64,000 nt of DNA from Paracoccaceae bacterium (GCA_016744015.1 JADGFD010000004.1:124001-188000), one strand, 5' to 3'; shown: positions 26,697-37,009, numbered from the stretch's first letter. Made by a program: numbers and translations. The notes: generated from the letters alone by a model not told the origin.

Positions 26697-28046
26697 ATGT
26701 TTAACAAAATCCTGATCGCCAACCGTGGTGAAATAGCCCTTCGGGTAATCCGCGCCTGCCGTGAAATGGGCATCCAATCGGTTGCGGTGCACTCCACGGC
26801 TGATGCCGACGCCATGCATGTGCGCATGGCTGATGAAAGCGTGTGTATTGGCCCGCCTGCGGGCACGGATAGCTACTTGAGCGTGCCAAACCTGATTTCC
26901 GCCTGTGAAATCACAGGCGCTGAGGCCATTCACCCCGGCTATGGCTTCCTATCAGAAAACGCTAATTTTGTGCAGGTGATCGAGGATCACGGACTGAAGT
27001 TCATTGGCCCCACGGCGGAACATATCCGCATTATGGGTGATAAAATTACCGCCAAAGAGACCATGCGAAACCTTGGCGTGCCCTGCGTGCCAGGGTCGGC
27101 CGGTGGCGTAGAAACCATTGAAGAGGCTCGAAAAATAGCAGCGGATATGGGCTATCCGGTGATTATTAAAGCCACCGCCGGTGGCGGCGGCCGCGGCATG
27201 AAGGTGGCCACATCGGTTGATGATATCGACGTGGCCTTTGGTACCGCGCGCTCTGAAGGCAAATCTGTTTTTGGTAACTCCGAGGTATATATCGAAAAAT
27301 ATCTCACGCTTCCGCGCCACATTGAGGTGCAGGTTTTTGGTGACGGTAAAGGCAAAGCCGTGCATTTGGGTGAGCGGGATTGCTCACTCCAGCGCCGCCA
27401 CCAAAAGGTTTTTGAAGAAGCACCTTCACCGGTAATTACGGAAGAACAGCGCGCGCGAATCGGTAAAACTTGCGCCGACGCCGTAGCAGGCATTAACTAT
27501 GCTGGTGCGGGCACCATAGAATTCCTATTTGAAAATGATGAATTCTACTTCATAGAAATGAATACTCGCTTGCAAGTGGAGCACCCTGTGACCGAAGCCA
27601 TTTTTGGCGTTGACCTAGTGCGAGAGCAAATCCGCGTGGCCGAAGGGCTGCCGCTGAGCTTTGGGCAGGATGATCTGGTCATCAACGGCCACGCGATTGA
27701 ATGCCGGATTAATGCTGAAAAAGTGCCCGAGTTCCGGCCCTCCCCCGGCACCGTTAAGCAATACCATGCCCCCGGTGGTCTCGGTGTGCGGATGGATAGC
27801 GCCATTTATGACGGCTATAAAATCCCGCCATATTATGACAGTCTAATTGGTAAGCTCATTGTGCACGCCGCTGATCGCCCCACCGCGTTGGCTCGCCTAG
27901 AGCGTGCACTTTCAGAGCTGGTGGTGGACGGGGTAGACACCACCCTGCCCCTGTTTGACGCCCTCCTTCGCGAAGACGCGGTGCAAACAGGTGAATACAC
28001 CATCCACTGGCTGGAGCAATGGCTGGAGACCAATCCGGAAATCTAA
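26697..28046 (+). CDS. accC: Biotin carboxylase subunit of acetyl-CoA carboxylase
   Basis: A 449-residue ATP-grasp enzyme that carboxylates the biotin on AccB. The N-terminal preATP fold has ILIANRGEIALRVIRACRE (residues 5-23). The glycine-rich ATP loop is KATAGGGGRGMK and the catalytic part HLGERDCSLQRRHQK, with EFYFIEMNTRLQVEHPVTE and the C-terminal ECRINAE. The length equals that of E. coli AccC. It lies in an operon accB-accC-aat, with the aat ATG directly after the stop. Confidence 0.98.
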   Translation: MFNKILIANRGEIALRVIRACREMGIQSVAVHSTADADAMHVRMADESVCIGPPAGTDSYLSVPNLISACEITGAEAIHPGYGFLSENANFVQVIEDHGLKFIGPTAEHIRIMGDKITAKETMRNLGVPCVPGSAGGVETIEEARKIAADMGYPVIIKATAGGGGRGMKVATSVDDIDVAFGTARSEGKSVFGNSEVYIEKYLTLPRHIEVQVFGDGKGKAVHLGERDCSLQRRHQKVFEEAPSPVITEEQRARIGKTCADAVAGINYAGAGTIEFLFENDEFYFIEMNTRLQVEHPVTEAIFGVDLVREQIRVAEGLPLSFGQDDLVINGHAIECRINAEKVPEFRPSPGTVKQYHAPGGLGVRMDSAIYDGYKIPPYYDSLIGKLIVHAADRPTALARLERALSELVVDGVDTTLPLFDALLREDAVQTGEYTIHWLEQWLETNPEI

Positions 28047-28697
28047 ATGACTGAGCTAACGCCCCGGCTATTGCTTTCCGCTTATGCCTCGGGCGTGTTT
28101 CCGATGGCGGAAAGTGCTGAATCGAGTGAAATTTTTTGGTTTAACCCCGAAAGGCGCGGGGTTATGCCGCTGGGGGGGCTGCATATTTCGCGTAGCTTGC
28201 GCAAAGTAATGCGGGGGCACGGGCTAAAGATTACGGCAAATCAGTGTTTCTCGGACGTTATGGCGGCCTGCGCTGACCGCGAAGAAACCTGGATAAACCC
28301 CGAGATTACCGCACTTTACACCGAGCTGCACAATCTTGGGCATGCCCATTCCATAGAAGTTTGGCACGGAGCTAATCTGGTGGGCGGGCTTTACGGCGTG
28401 TCGCTTGGCGCGGCCTTTTTTGGGGAAAGCATGTTTTCCCGCCAGAGTAACGCATCAAAAACAGCGCTTGTCGGGTTGGTGGCACGGCTGAATTTGGGAG
28501 GCTTTAAGCTGCTGGATATGCAATTTCTGACGCCCCATTTGGCCAGCCTTGGGGGGGTAGAAATTTCGCAGGCGGATTACCAGAAACAATTGGAAGCGGC
28601 ACTGCTCCAACAGGCCGATTTCTATAGGCTTAAGGCCACCACACCCTATTCGCTACTGGCACTCTTAGATTCGCAGGTTAGCACCCAGATATCGTAG
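28047..28697 (+). CDS. aat: Leucyl/phenylalanyl-tRNA--protein transferase
   Basis: A 216-residue N-end-rule enzyme that adds Leu or Phe to proteins with N-terminal Arg or Lys, marking them for ClpAPS. Conserved parts are YASGVFPMAES, EIFWFNPERRGVMPL, HSIEVWHGANLVGGLYGVSLGAAFFGESMFSRQSNASK and LLDMQFLTPHLASLGGVEI. The ATG follows accC's stop with no gap. Its last 52 bases overlap the convergent DUF2155 gene. Confidence 0.96.
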   Translation: MTELTPRLLLSAYASGVFPMAESAESSEIFWFNPERRGVMPLGGLHISRSLRKVMRGHGLKITANQCFSDVMAACADREETWINPEITALYTELHNLGHAHSIEVWHGANLVGGLYGVSLGAAFFGESMFSRQSNASKTALVGLVARLNLGGFKLLDMQFLTPHLASLGGVEISQADYQKQLEAALLQQADFYRLKATTPYSLLALLDSQVSTQIS

Positions 28698-29107
28698 CGC
28701 GAATGATCCAACGCTGAAAGTGCGGGGCTAGAGGCAAACATCCAGCCATAAAAGGAAGCATCCTCATCGCGAACATCGCGGATTTTCAAGAGCGCATAAG
28801 CATCGGCATTAATATCGCCCACCGGATAGCGGCAGGCTTCCAGCGTCACTTCCAAGCGCTCAAATTCAAGCGTTTCGCCCACAGCCATGCTGAAGTTATT
28901 GACGGCGCCCGTGATCCGGTCTAACCCGCGCAAAATCGCGCCAGTGCCAAGGTCTGAGTTCGCGCGCCGTTCGGTGTCAAAATTGAAGATTGGCACTTCC
29001 AACGACTCGCCAAGCGTGCTTTCCTCGATCGAAGGCAGGGTCTCCACCGTGATCTGGGCGCTGGCTATGGTGGGCAGCATAAAAAGCGGCCATAACCTAT
29101 TCATCAT
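28646..29107 (-). CDS. DUF2155 domain-containing exported protein
   Basis: A 153-residue exported protein: MMNRLWPLFMLPTIASAQ is a signal peptide. The DUF2155 part has AILRGLDRITGAVNNFSMAVGE, EVTLEACRYPVGDINADAYALLKI and FYGWMFASSPALSALDHSRYDIWVLTC, with two Cys that may pair. The start overlaps the 3' end of mlaD by about ten bases; I prefer ATG 29107 because the signal peptide begins there. Its 3' end lies inside the convergent aat gene. Function is unknown, with the family largely limited to alphaproteobacteria. Confidence 0.88.
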   Translation of the reverse strand: MMNRLWPLFMLPTIASAQITVETLPSIEESTLGESLEVPIFNFDTERRANSDLGTGAILRGLDRITGAVNNFSMAVGETLEFERLEVTLEACRYPVGDINADAYALLKIRDVRDEDASFYGWMFASSPALSALDHSRYDIWVLTCESKSASSE

Positions 29108-29549
29108 TGCCAGACCCTGATGCAAATTTCGCCAGCAAATTCAGTAGGCTAACCGATCCTTGTGTGAACTCAACTTCCGCGCCGCTCTCCAACATATAGT
29201 CAGACCCGCCGGGCGTTAGCTCCAGAAAGTTGCCACCCAATAGGCCTTCTGAGGCCACCTTGGCTTCGCTATCCTCGGGGATTTCCACATCAGAGCGCAC
29301 GGTAAACGTGGTGACCGCCTGATAGGTGGTTGTGTCGAGCTCAAGCTTTGTAATGGTGCCCACGCGCACGCCCGCTAGCTGCACTTCGCCGCCAATATTC
29401 AACCCCTGCGCTGAAGCAAATTTGGCGTGCAGCTCATAACTATCACCACCCGTAGATACGCCAGCCACCTGCCCCGCATAGGCCAGAAAACCAACAGCGG
29501 TGGCCACGACCACCGCCCCCACCAGCGTTTCTGAAAGATTACTTGCCAT
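29097..29549 (-). CDS. mlaD: MlaD family outer-membrane lipid asymmetry protein
   Basis: A 150-residue inner-membrane-anchored periplasmic protein. A single N-terminal membrane helix (residues 8-30) precedes an MCE domain (YELHAKFASAQGLNIGGEVQLAGVRVGTI, EAKVASEGLLGGNFLELTPG). The size and single MCE domain fit MlaD, the hexameric ring of the Mla phospholipid transporter. The partners MlaE, MlaF, MlaB and MlaC are not in this window; here it is grouped with DUF2155 and the NDUFA12 homologue on the same strand. Confidence 0.88.
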   Translation of the reverse strand: MASNLSETLVGAVVVATAVGFLAYAGQVAGVSTGGDSYELHAKFASAQGLNIGGEVQLAGVRVGTITKLELDTTTYQAVTTFTVRSDVEIPEDSEAKVASEGLLGGNFLELTPGGSDYMLESGAEVEFTQGSVSLLNLLAKFASGSGNDE

Positions 29550-29558
29550 ACCTGCGCC

Positions 29559-29924
29559 CTATTCCGGCTGCCACGCCTCATAATCAGCGCGCACTTTGCC
29601 ACCTGTAGCGAGGCTGCCCTTTGGATGATAGGCCCGCACCGTGCCGGTTGCGTTTGCCGCGCTTGGCTTTTCCCAGCTTTGCACTGGCAAAGGGTTGTCG
29701 CCGGGGCGGTTATCATAGGTGTGATGCAGCCAGCCGTGCCATTCGACGGGCACACGCGAGCCTTCAATTGGGCCATTATAAATAACCCAGCGGCGCATGC
29801 CATTTTCATAGTATTTGTTGCCCAGATCATCCTCGCCCACAAGCTTGCCATGACGCCATGTGAATAGCCGCGTACCGATGGTTTGGTTGTTCCACCACGT
29901 AATAAAAGAAAGGATAAACTTCAT
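29559..29924 (-). CDS. NADH:ubiquinone oxidoreductase subunit NDUFA12 homologue
   Basis: A 121-residue supernumerary subunit of complex I, shared by alphaproteobacteria and mitochondria (B17.2). Diagnostic parts are TWWNNQTIGTRLFTWRHGKLVGEDDLGNKYYE, RRWVIYNG, RVPVEWHGWLHHTYDNRPGD and YEAWQPE at the end. It sits on the inner-membrane side arm of complex I. CGGAGCA precedes the ATG. It lies ten bases upstream of mlaD and just downstream of clpX. Confidence 0.95.
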   Translation of the reverse strand: MKFILSFITWWNNQTIGTRLFTWRHGKLVGEDDLGNKYYENGMRRWVIYNGPIEGSRVPVEWHGWLHHTYDNRPGDNPLPVQSWEKPSAANATGTVRAYHPKGSLATGGKVRADYEAWQPE

Positions 29925-29936
29925 GGTCTGCTCCGC

Positions 29937-31199
29937 TTAAGAGGCCGAGGCCTGCTCTTTGCTGTCTGCATATATCATAAGCGGCTCGGCGTCACCTGAA
30001 ATTGCTTCTTCATTCACAACAACTTCAACCACGTTATCCAACCCAGGTAGCTCAAACATCGTTTCCAGCAGCACTTCCTCAAGAATAGAGCGCAAGCCCC
30101 GCGCACCGGTTTTGCGCTTAATGGCGCGGTTGGCTATGGCCGTAAGCGCCTCTGGCGTAAAAGTCAGCGCCACGTTTTCTAGGTCAAACAGCCGCTGGTA
30201 TTGCTTTACCAATGCATTTTTTGGCTCGGAAAGGATGGTGACAAGCGCGTCAGCATCAAGATCTTCCAGAGTGGCGATCACCGGCAAGCGGCCGACAAAT
30301 TCAGGAATAAGCCCAAATTTCAGCAAGTCTTCCGGCTCCAGATCTTTGAAAACCTCGCCAATATTGCGCAGATCATTATCGCGCACATCCGCGCCAAAGC
30401 CCACGGCAGAGCCCTTGCCCCGCTGGGAAATAATCTTATCAAGGCCAGCAAAGGCGCCGCCACATACAAACAGAATGTTGGTCGTATCGACCTGTAAAAA
30501 CTCCTGCTGCGGATGCTTGCGCCCCCCTTGCGGCGGCACACTCGCAACCGTGCCTTCCATAATTTTCAGCAAAGCTTGTTGCACGCCCTCACCCGAAACA
30601 TCACGAGTGATCGACGGGTTTTCCGCCTTGCGGGAAATTTTATCAACTTCGTCGATATAAACGATGCCGCGCTCAGCACGCTCAACGTTATACTCAGCTG
30701 ATTGCAGCAGTTTGAGGATGATGTTTTCGACATCCTCCCCCACATAGCCAGCTTCCGTCAGCGTGGTCGCGTCTGCCATGGTAAAGGGCACATCAAGTGT
30801 GCGCGCCAGCGTTTGCGCCAGCAAGGTTTTGCCACAGCCCGTAGGGCCAATGAGCATAATGTTGGATTTCGCCAGCTCAACACCGTCGTCTTTGCCCGCA
30901 TGTTCCAGCCGTTTATAGTGGTTATGCACCGCGACCGAGAGCACCTTTTTGGCCGTCGCCTGCCCGATGACATAATCATCCAGCACGCCACAAATCTCTT
31001 TCGGAGATGGCACGGCGTCTGAGCTTTTTATCTGGCTCGATTTGCTCTCTTCGCGGATAATATCCATACAAAGCTCAACACATTCATCACAGATAAACAC
31101 AGTCGGCCCCGCAATAAGCTTGCGAACCTCGTGCTGGCTTTTGCCGCAAAACGAGCAATACAGGGTGTTTTTACTATCCGACCCGGCTGATTTGGTCAT
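29937..31199 (-). CDS. clpX: ATP-dependent Clp protease ATP-binding subunit
   Basis: A 420-residue AAA+ unfoldase that feeds proteins to ClpP. The N-terminal zinc domain has paired cysteines (CSFCGKSQ and ICDECVELC). Walker A is [12 protein letters not shown] and Walker B is [11 protein letters not shown]; pore loop GYVGEDVEN and the ClpP-docking region (IGF-type loop) lie in the usual places, followed by the small domain ([15 protein letters not shown]). AGGAGAATGCC precedes ATG 31199. clpP lies 78 bases upstream on the same strand. Confidence 0.98.
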   Translation of the reverse strand: MTKSAGSDSKNTLYCSFCGKSQHEVRKLIAGPTVFICDECVELCMDIIREESKSSQIKSSDAVPSPKEICGVLDDYVIGQATAKKVLSVAVHNHYKRLEHAGKDDGVELAKSNIMLIGPTGCGKTLLAQTLARTLDVPFTMADATTLTEAGYVGEDVENIILKLLQSAEYNVERAERGIVYIDEVDKISRKAENPSITRDVSGEGVQQALLKIMEGTVASVPPQGGRKHPQQEFLQVDTTNILFVCGGAFAGLDKIISQRGKGSAVGFGADVRDNDLRNIGEVFKDLEPEDLLKFGLIPEFVGRLPVIATLEDLDADALVTILSEPKNALVKQYQRLFDLENVALTFTPEALTAIANRAIKRKTGARGLRSILEEVLLETMFELPGLDNVVEVVVNEEAISGDAEPLMIYADSKEQASAS

Positions 31200-31277
31200 G
31201 GCATTCTCCTGCCCAATAATCTTTTGCGAATATCCCTAGAAAACATCACAAATCAAAGAAACACAAGCGCTAAGCGC

Positions 31278-31904
31278 TTAGTCGTCGGCCTCATCGCCCC
31301 GTTTTTGCACGATTTCATCAACCATGCCAAAAGCAAGCGCCTGTTCGGCGTTCATAAAATTGTCCCGATCAAGGGCCGCTTCAACATCGGCCAGCGCTTG
31401 GCCTGTATGCTTAACGTAAATATCATTCAACCGCGCTTTCACCAGCTGAATCTCTTTGGCATGCAGCGCGATATCAGAAGCCTGCCCCTGAAATCCACCA
31501 CTTGGCTGGTGCGACATGATCCGAGAATTTGGTAGCGTAAAGCGCATACCCGGCTCTCCAGCAATAAGCAGCAATGCCCCCATCGAGGCAGCTTGACCGA
31601 TGCAAACCGTTGAAATCTTTGGCTTAATAAACTGCATCGTATCATAAATTGACAAGCCAGAGCTCACAACCCCACCGGGTGAGTTGATATACATCGCAAT
31701 TTCTTTATTCGGGTTCTCGGCTTCCAGATAAAGCAGCTGCGCCACAATAATGGTCGCCATCTGGTCTTCCACCTGCCCCGAAACGAAAATAATCCGCTCC
31801 TTAAGCATACGCGAGAAAATATCATAGCGCACAGAGCCACGCGCAGTGGTCTCCTCAACGCTCGGAATTACAAATCCGGTTTCGTTCATCATCGGGTTAA
31901 ACAT
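31278..31904 (-). CDS. clpP: ATP-dependent Clp protease proteolytic subunit
   Basis: A 208-residue serine protease forming tetradecamers that degrade proteins unfolded by ClpX. The catalytic triad is visible: Ser in [10 protein letters not shown], His in IMSHQPSGG and Asp in [12 protein letters not shown]. The frame is open back to 32015, but I start at ATG 31904 (MFNPMMNE), since GAAAGG lies nine bases upstream and the resulting length matches the family. The N-terminal propeptide region ends just before [11 protein letters not shown]. Confidence 0.95.
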   Translation of the reverse strand: MFNPMMNETGFVIPSVEETTARGSVRYDIFSRMLKERIIFVSGQVEDQMATIIVAQLLYLEAENPNKEIAMYINSPGGVVSSGLSIYDTMQFIKPKISTVCIGQAASMGALLLIAGEPGMRFTLPNSRIMSHQPSGGFQGQASDIALHAKEIQLVKARLNDIYVKHTGQALADVEAALDRDNFMNAEQALAFGMVDEIVQKRGDEADD

Positions 31905-31973
31905 ACGGCGCAGCCTTTCAATCACACAGAATTCTTCTAATGCAAATTCGTTTCCTAAAGGTTTAATCCCTGC

Positions 31974-32004
31974 GAGGGGGAGCTTCAAGGCCCGTTCGCT
32001 CAAG
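31974..32004 (-). promoter_or_regulatory. Candidate heat-shock (sigma-32) promoter of clpP
   Basis: On the minus strand, CTTGAGC (32004-31998) is followed after about 15 bases by CTCCCCCTC (near 31982-31974), resembling CTTGAAA/CCCCATNT. It lies about 70 bases upstream of the chosen clpP start. clpP is heat-inducible in many proteobacteria. The spacing and second box are imperfect. Confidence 0.3.
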
Positions 32005-32074
32005 TTTCTGCACAAGGGTGTTTATTATGTGACAATCCTCGGCTAGGCTTTGGCATATCTTATTTTTATTTTAT

Positions 32075-33184
32075 ATGTTGGTTAATATGATGTTTGACGT
32101 TTCAAGCCAAAAAGACACAATTACCGTAAAGCGCACGCTCACCCTTAAAAAAGACGGGGTATTGCCCGGCGGGGTGCTGGATTGCCAAGCCAGTTTTGAC
32201 CTTGGGGTGGAGCTGAATGGCTCTGAGGGCAAAGGCATTGTTAGCAAATTTGAAACTCTTTTTAATGGGAAAATTGCAGGCAAAGCCAAAAAGCAAGATG
32301 AGCGTATAGATAAAGCGCGGCAGCAACTGGCCAAGTGGATGCATTTGGGCGAATCAGAAAACAAGATCCGCGCTTATGCCGACACCCAACAAGAAGACAT
32401 TGTCCGCGACTGGAACCAGTTTATGCGGGTGGATTTAAAGCGCGCAGGCTATGATGCGCTTGAGGATTCACTCAAAAAGACCAGCATCAAATTTGACGAT
32501 CTAAAGCTCAAATTTTCCAGCGTTGACCTGCAAGACAACAAAATGGAATTTATGACCGGCGTGTTGGATATCGCCGGCCGCGGCGGCAAAGGTCGTGTGG
32601 CGCAGGCAGGCATGGCTTCATTGGTGAGCGGCATGCAAAACTTGGCCAAGCCGATAGATGCCATTAACAATGGCTGGGAGCGCAACACCAAGCTACTAAA
32701 GCAAGGCGCGGAAGATGCCAATTCAGTCTATAAAAATATAGCCTCAATTCGTAAGGCAACGGCGACGATGGCGGCACGGCTAAACAGGATGAAGAAAATT
32801 TCTGAAAGCAATAAAAAGATTGCGCAGCAAAGCGCAAGTGGGGTCGAGGTCGTACTTGGGGCCGTGGAAAAATATCAAAAAACAGCAAAATTGAATGATC
32901 AGGACAAAGTTGTGATCATCGCTAATAAGGCGCTCTCATCCTTTAACAACGCAAAAAAAGACAGTAAATCGACCCTCGTTAAAGCCGATACCGCACGGCT
33001 TGAAATGGTTCTGAAAGACATTTCCAAGCTCTTGGCGGAAGCAGAACAGCTGAGCAAAGCCAGTACGAGTGGCTTTATGAATGCGGCCAAAGCCAGCAAT
33101 GACGCAGGCAAAGAAGTAAAATCTGGCGAAGACGCGGTAACGGCGGCGCTCAAAGAGCTGCGCTTGCAATTCAAAATGAGCTAA
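32075..33184 (+). CDS. Unknown coiled-coil protein
   Basis: A 369-residue cytoplasmic protein I do not recognise. Residues 1-45 (VSSQKDTITVKRTLTLKKDG, VLDCQASFDLGVEL) look like a small beta domain. The rest is mostly helical, Lys/Ala-rich and low in aromatic residues, with long coiled-coil-like stretches (about 200-265 and 285-365). There is no signal peptide, membrane segment or metal motif. It reads as a single gene, divergent from clpP, with an AT-rich stretch just before the start (32050-32076, TTGGCA then TTATAT) that could be promoter; there is no clear Shine-Dalgarno before ATG 32075, so MM at 32087 is also possible. A structured repeat follows. Confidence 0.75.
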   Translation: MLVNMMFDVSSQKDTITVKRTLTLKKDGVLPGGVLDCQASFDLGVELNGSEGKGIVSKFETLFNGKIAGKAKKQDERIDKARQQLAKWMHLGESENKIRAYADTQQEDIVRDWNQFMRVDLKRAGYDALEDSLKKTSIKFDDLKLKFSSVDLQDNKMEFMTGVLDIAGRGGKGRVAQAGMASLVSGMQNLAKPIDAINNGWERNTKLLKQGAEDANSVYKNIASIRKATATMAARLNRMKKISESNKKIAQQSASGVEVVLGAVEKYQKTAKLNDQDKVVIIANKALSSFNNAKKDSKSTLVKADTARLEMVLKDISKLLAEAEQLSKASTSGFMNAAKASNDAGKEVKSGEDAVTAALKELRLQFKMS

Positions 33185-33195
33185 CGGCTATGAGC

Positions 33196-33386
33196 GTTGC
33201 GCTTGCGCAACATGCGCTGACGAGGTGGCCCGAAGGGTCGCCGAGGAAGTGCACACTCGGGACTGTCCAGAAGCTCCGAGTGTGCCTTTGGCTCACGGAG
33301 GCTACGCCCCCGTCGCCAAAGGCACGGTTTTCAGCAAGCTGAAAACACGGGTTGCCGCCGGCCCTGGCCTCGCTATGCTCGGCGGT
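33196..33386 (+). repeat. Structured intergenic repeat, family 1, copy A
   Basis: Begins with hairpin GTTGC-GCTTGC-GCAAC (33196-33211), then the shared block GACGAGGTGGCCCGAAGGG. The central hairpin GTGCCTTTGGC (33282-33292)/GCCAAAGGCAC (33315-33325) pairs perfectly, and TTTTCAGCAAGCTGAAAA forms a third. It ends GGCCTCGCTATGCTCGG. The most diverged of the plus copies. It lies between the unknown coiled-coil gene and the convergent tig gene. Minus-strand frames through it give spurious proteins. Confidence 0.85.
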
Positions 33387-33408
33387 TCTTACTGAGATAT
33401 CTGAACAT

Positions 33409-33437
33409 AAAAAAGGCGGAGCATTAGCCCCGCCTTT
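33409..33437 (-). terminator. Rho-independent terminator after tig
   Basis: On the minus strand AAAGGCGGGGC pairs with GCTCCGCCTTT (one G-T pair) over a short loop and runs on into TTTTT. It is placed 22 bases after the tig stop. Confidence 0.82.
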
Positions 33438-33458
33438 AGAATAACCTTGAAGCAAATT

Positions 33459-34790
33459 TTACTCGTCTTCGAGCGCTTCAATCGCCTTTTGCAAGTCGTC
33501 CTTGCTCACGGAGTTATCTGTAACCTTGGCCAGTTCCAGAATATAATCCACCACTTTATCTTCATATAGAGGCGCGCGAAGTTGCTGCTGCGCATCAGCA
33601 TTTTTCTGAATGAATTCAAAGAATTCGCGCTCTTGTCCCGGATATTGTCGCGCCGCTTCAAACATAGCCTTCTGCATTTCTTCGTCCGAAATCGTGATCT
33701 CGTTTTTGTTGCCCAGTTCGGCAAGCAGCAGGCCTAGGCGCACGCGGCGCTCGGCGAGCTTTTTGTGCTCATCCTTTGTTTCGATCTCAGGGTGATCATG
33801 GCCCTGCACGTCAGGGTTTTCGTCATGCCACAAAGTATGGGCAATCGAGCCGGCTTCGGCCTCTACCAAGCTTGGCGGCAGGTCAAAATCAAACATAGTG
33901 TCGAGTTTATCCATCAACCCACGCTTAAGCACAGTGCGCGCCGCGCCCTTATATTCATCAGCCAAACGCTCGGAAACCTGTTTTTTCAAACCGTCAAGAT
34001 CTTCCGCGCCATAGCGCGTTGCTAACTCGTCGTTAATTTCCGCAGGCTTAGGCTCGTTTACCGCTTTGATATTACAAGTGAAAACAGCGTCTTTGCCTTT
34101 CAGGTTTTCGGCCTGATACTCAGCTGGGAACGTCACCTTAACTTCAACTTCGTCACCTTCTTTGGCGCCTACAAGCTGCTCTTCAAAGCCGGGGATGAAG
34201 CTGTTGGAGCCGAGCACCAACGGGTAATCATCGGCTTGGCCACCATCAAATGGCACATCGTCAACTTTGCCGAGGAAATCAATCACAACCTGATCATCGT
34301 TCTTGGCTTTAGAGCCTTTGCGACGCTTCTCATAGTTGTTGGTTGATTTCGCAATGTTATCAAGTGCGTCCTGAATGGAGTCCTCATCGGCCTCAACAAC
34401 CAAGCGCTCAAGCTCAACACCGCTGAAATCAGCATCCGGCACATCCGGCAGGCGCTCGTAAGAAACCGAAACCTCTACGTCATCGCCCTCTTTCCAGTCT
34501 TCCTTGGTCATTTCAATCTTTGGTTGCTGCGCAGGCCGGTCGCCTGATTCTTTAAACTGCTCGCTCACAGCGCCGTCAACAGTTTCCTGCAAGGCTTCCC
34601 CCAAAACCGACTGACCAAACATCTTTTTCATCAAAGCCAATGGGGCTTTACCCTTGCGGAAACCCTTCATCTGAAAATCAGCGCGCGCTGCTTCGATTTT
34701 TTCGTTCACTTTGGTTTCCAAATCGCCTGCTGGAATCACAATGTCAAAGCCGCGCTTCAGGCCTTCATTCAGAGTTTCGGTGACTTTCAT
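33459..34790 (-). CDS. tig: Trigger factor (ribosome-associated chaperone)
   Basis: A 443-residue chaperone and peptidyl-prolyl isomerase acting at the ribosome exit tunnel. The ribosome-binding motif is [17 protein letters not shown] (about residues 42-58). The FKBP-like domain lies at about 155-245 ([37 protein letters not shown]). The C-terminal helical domain completes the usual length. CTGAGGAACTGAC precedes the ATG. Its closeness to clpP and clpX repeats the tig-clpPX grouping of proteobacteria, here with the order reversed and an unknown gene between. Confidence 0.97.
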   Translation of the reverse strand: MKVTETLNEGLKRGFDIVIPAGDLETKVNEKIEAARADFQMKGFRKGKAPLALMKKMFGQSVLGEALQETVDGAVSEQFKESGDRPAQQPKIEMTKEDWKEGDDVEVSVSYERLPDVPDADFSGVELERLVVEADEDSIQDALDNIAKSTNNYEKRRKGSKAKNDDQVVIDFLGKVDDVPFDGGQADDYPLVLGSNSFIPGFEEQLVGAKEGDEVEVKVTFPAEYQAENLKGKDAVFTCNIKAVNEPKPAEINDELATRYGAEDLDGLKKQVSERLADEYKGAARTVLKRGLMDKLDTMFDFDLPPSLVEAEAGSIAHTLWHDENPDVQGHDHPEIETKDEHKKLAERRVRLGLLLAELGNKNEITISDEEMQKAMFEAARQYPGQEREFFEFIQKNADAQQQLRAPLYEDKVVDYILELAKVTDNSVSKDDLQKAIEALEDE

Positions 34791-34832
34791 GTCAGTTCCT
34801 CAGTTCATCTGCCCCGCAGGGCCTAAAATATT

Positions 34833-34917
<85 letters not shown>

Positions 34918-35059
34918 AGAAAGCTGCACGCAAAGCACAGCCGGTAATTCCGCGCCTCTCTATCAGAGGTTTTTGCGGGTGGCGAGGGAAAAATGGGGGC
35001 GCACGGTATTAATTAGGGACAGCTTTTGCCCCACACATTTCAATGTGCTGCAAAATTAG

Positions 35060-35521
<462 letters not shown>

Positions 35522-35533
35522 AGAGGAAAGACC

Positions 35534-36943
35534 ATGAGTGATATTCAAGCTGTTTTGGACAGCATTAAAGAGAATGACATCGAGTATGTCGACATCCGCT
35601 TCACCGACCCGCGCGGCAAGCTCCAGCACATAACGATGGTGAATGACGAAGTCACCGCTGATTTCCTTGAAGAAGGGCTTATGTTTGATGGCTCAAGCAT
35701 TGCTGGCTGGAAGAGCATTGACGAAAGCGACATGAAGCTGATCCCTGATTGCGCCAGCGCTTATGTCGACCCGTTTTATGCAGAAAAAACCCTGTGTATC
35801 CATTGCTCAATTGTGGAGCCGGACACGGGCGAGGCTTACCCGCGTGACCCGCGCAGCACAGCAGAAAAGGCCGAGGCTTACCTCAAATCCACCGGCATTG
35901 GTGACACCGCCTATTTTGGCCCAGAAGCCGAGTTCTTCTTGTTTGACGATGTGCGCTTTAGCAACACCATGAACAAGGTTTCGTTTGAGGTGGATGCAGC
36001 AGACGCGGCATGGAATACTGATACCGAGTATGAAATGGGCAATATGGGCCACCGCCCCGGCGTTAAGGGCGGGTATTTTCCGGTAAACCCAACAGATGCA
36101 GCGCATGATATTCGCGGCGAAATGCTGAGCACCATGAAGCGCCTTGGCATGAAAGTCGACAAACACCACCACGAGGTTGGCTCTTGCCAGCACGAGCTGG
36201 GCTTGGTTTTTGGCACGCTTGTTAAGCAGGCCGACGAGCTGCAAAAATTTAAGTATATCATCCACAATGTGGCGCATGCCTACGGTAAATCAGCCACCTT
36301 TATGCCTAAGCCTATCGCGGGTGATAACGGCACAGGCATGCACGTGAATATGTCTATCTGGAAAGAAGGCAAGCCACTGTTTTCTGGTGATAAATATGCT
36401 GACCTCAGCCAAGAAGCGCTCTACTTCATTGGTGGCATTCTCAAGCACGCCAAAGCGCTAAACGCGTTTACCAATCCGGCAACCAACAGCTACAAGCGCC
36501 TGATTCCGGGCTTTGAAGCCCCTGTGCTTCGTGCCTATTCGGCCCGCAACCGCTCCGGCTGCGTGCGCATTCCTTGGGCCGAATCCCCCAATGCCAAGCG
36601 CGTAGAGGCCCGCTTCCCTGATCCGGCAGCCAACCCCTATTTGTGCTTTGCCGCGCTCCTGATGGCTGGCCTTGATGGTATCACCAACAAAATCGACCCC
36701 GGCGAAGCCTCGGATAAAGACCTGTATGACCTGCCACCCGAAGAGCTGGCCGGCATCCCTACAGTTTGCGCCAGCTTGCGCGAAGCCCTTGAGGCGCTCG
36801 AAGCCGATAGTGACTTCCTGACGGCCGGTGACGTGTTCACCAAAGACCAGATCGAAGGCTATGCCGAACTTAAGTGGGAAGAGGTTTACACCATGGAGCA
36901 CACGCCACACCCTGTTGAATATGGCATGTATTACAGCTGTTAA
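35534..36943 (+). CDS. glnA: Glutamine synthetase type I
   Basis: A 469-residue dodecameric enzyme making glutamine from glutamate, ammonia and ATP. Visible motifs: [25 protein letters not shown] (metal ligands), [25 protein letters not shown], and [18 protein letters not shown]. The adenylylation site Tyr is in DLYDLPPEE (about residue 397), as in GSI-beta enzymes. GAGAGGAAAGACC precedes the ATG. Co-transcribed with glnB; a terminator follows. Confidence 0.98.
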   Translation: MSDIQAVLDSIKENDIEYVDIRFTDPRGKLQHITMVNDEVTADFLEEGLMFDGSSIAGWKSIDESDMKLIPDCASAYVDPFYAEKTLCIHCSIVEPDTGEAYPRDPRSTAEKAEAYLKSTGIGDTAYFGPEAEFFLFDDVRFSNTMNKVSFEVDAADAAWNTDTEYEMGNMGHRPGVKGGYFPVNPTDAAHDIRGEMLSTMKRLGMKVDKHHHEVGSCQHELGLVFGTLVKQADELQKFKYIIHNVAHAYGKSATFMPKPIAGDNGTGMHVNMSIWKEGKPLFSGDKYADLSQEALYFIGGILKHAKALNAFTNPATNSYKRLIPGFEAPVLRAYSARNRSGCVRIPWAESPNAKRVEARFPDPAANPYLCFAALLMAGLDGITNKIDPGEASDKDLYDLPPEELAGIPTVCASLREALEALEADSDFLTAGDVFTKDQIEGYAELKWEEVYTMEHTPHPVEYGMYYSC

Positions 36944-36978
36944 TATTGGTGGGTGCCAGCATCCACCCTACGGATACT

Positions 36979-37009
36979 AAAAAGGCCTCCCGCTTGGGGG
37001 CCTTTTTTT
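36979..37009 (+). terminator. Rho-independent terminator after glnA
   Basis: AAAGGCCTCC (36981-36990) pairs with GGGGGCCTTT (36996-37003 region, with one G-T) around CGCTT and continues as TTTTT. It lies about 40 bases after the glnA stop. Confidence 0.85.

Noticed and set aside
33171-33455. Minus-strand open frame through repeat copy A, and similar frames at 40001-40258 and 53748-54236
   Set aside because: Their translations resemble each other only because they read through the family-1 repeat (for example FGPP and ALAEWGF segments). They lack ribosome binding sites and overlap hairpins, so I treat them as spurious.
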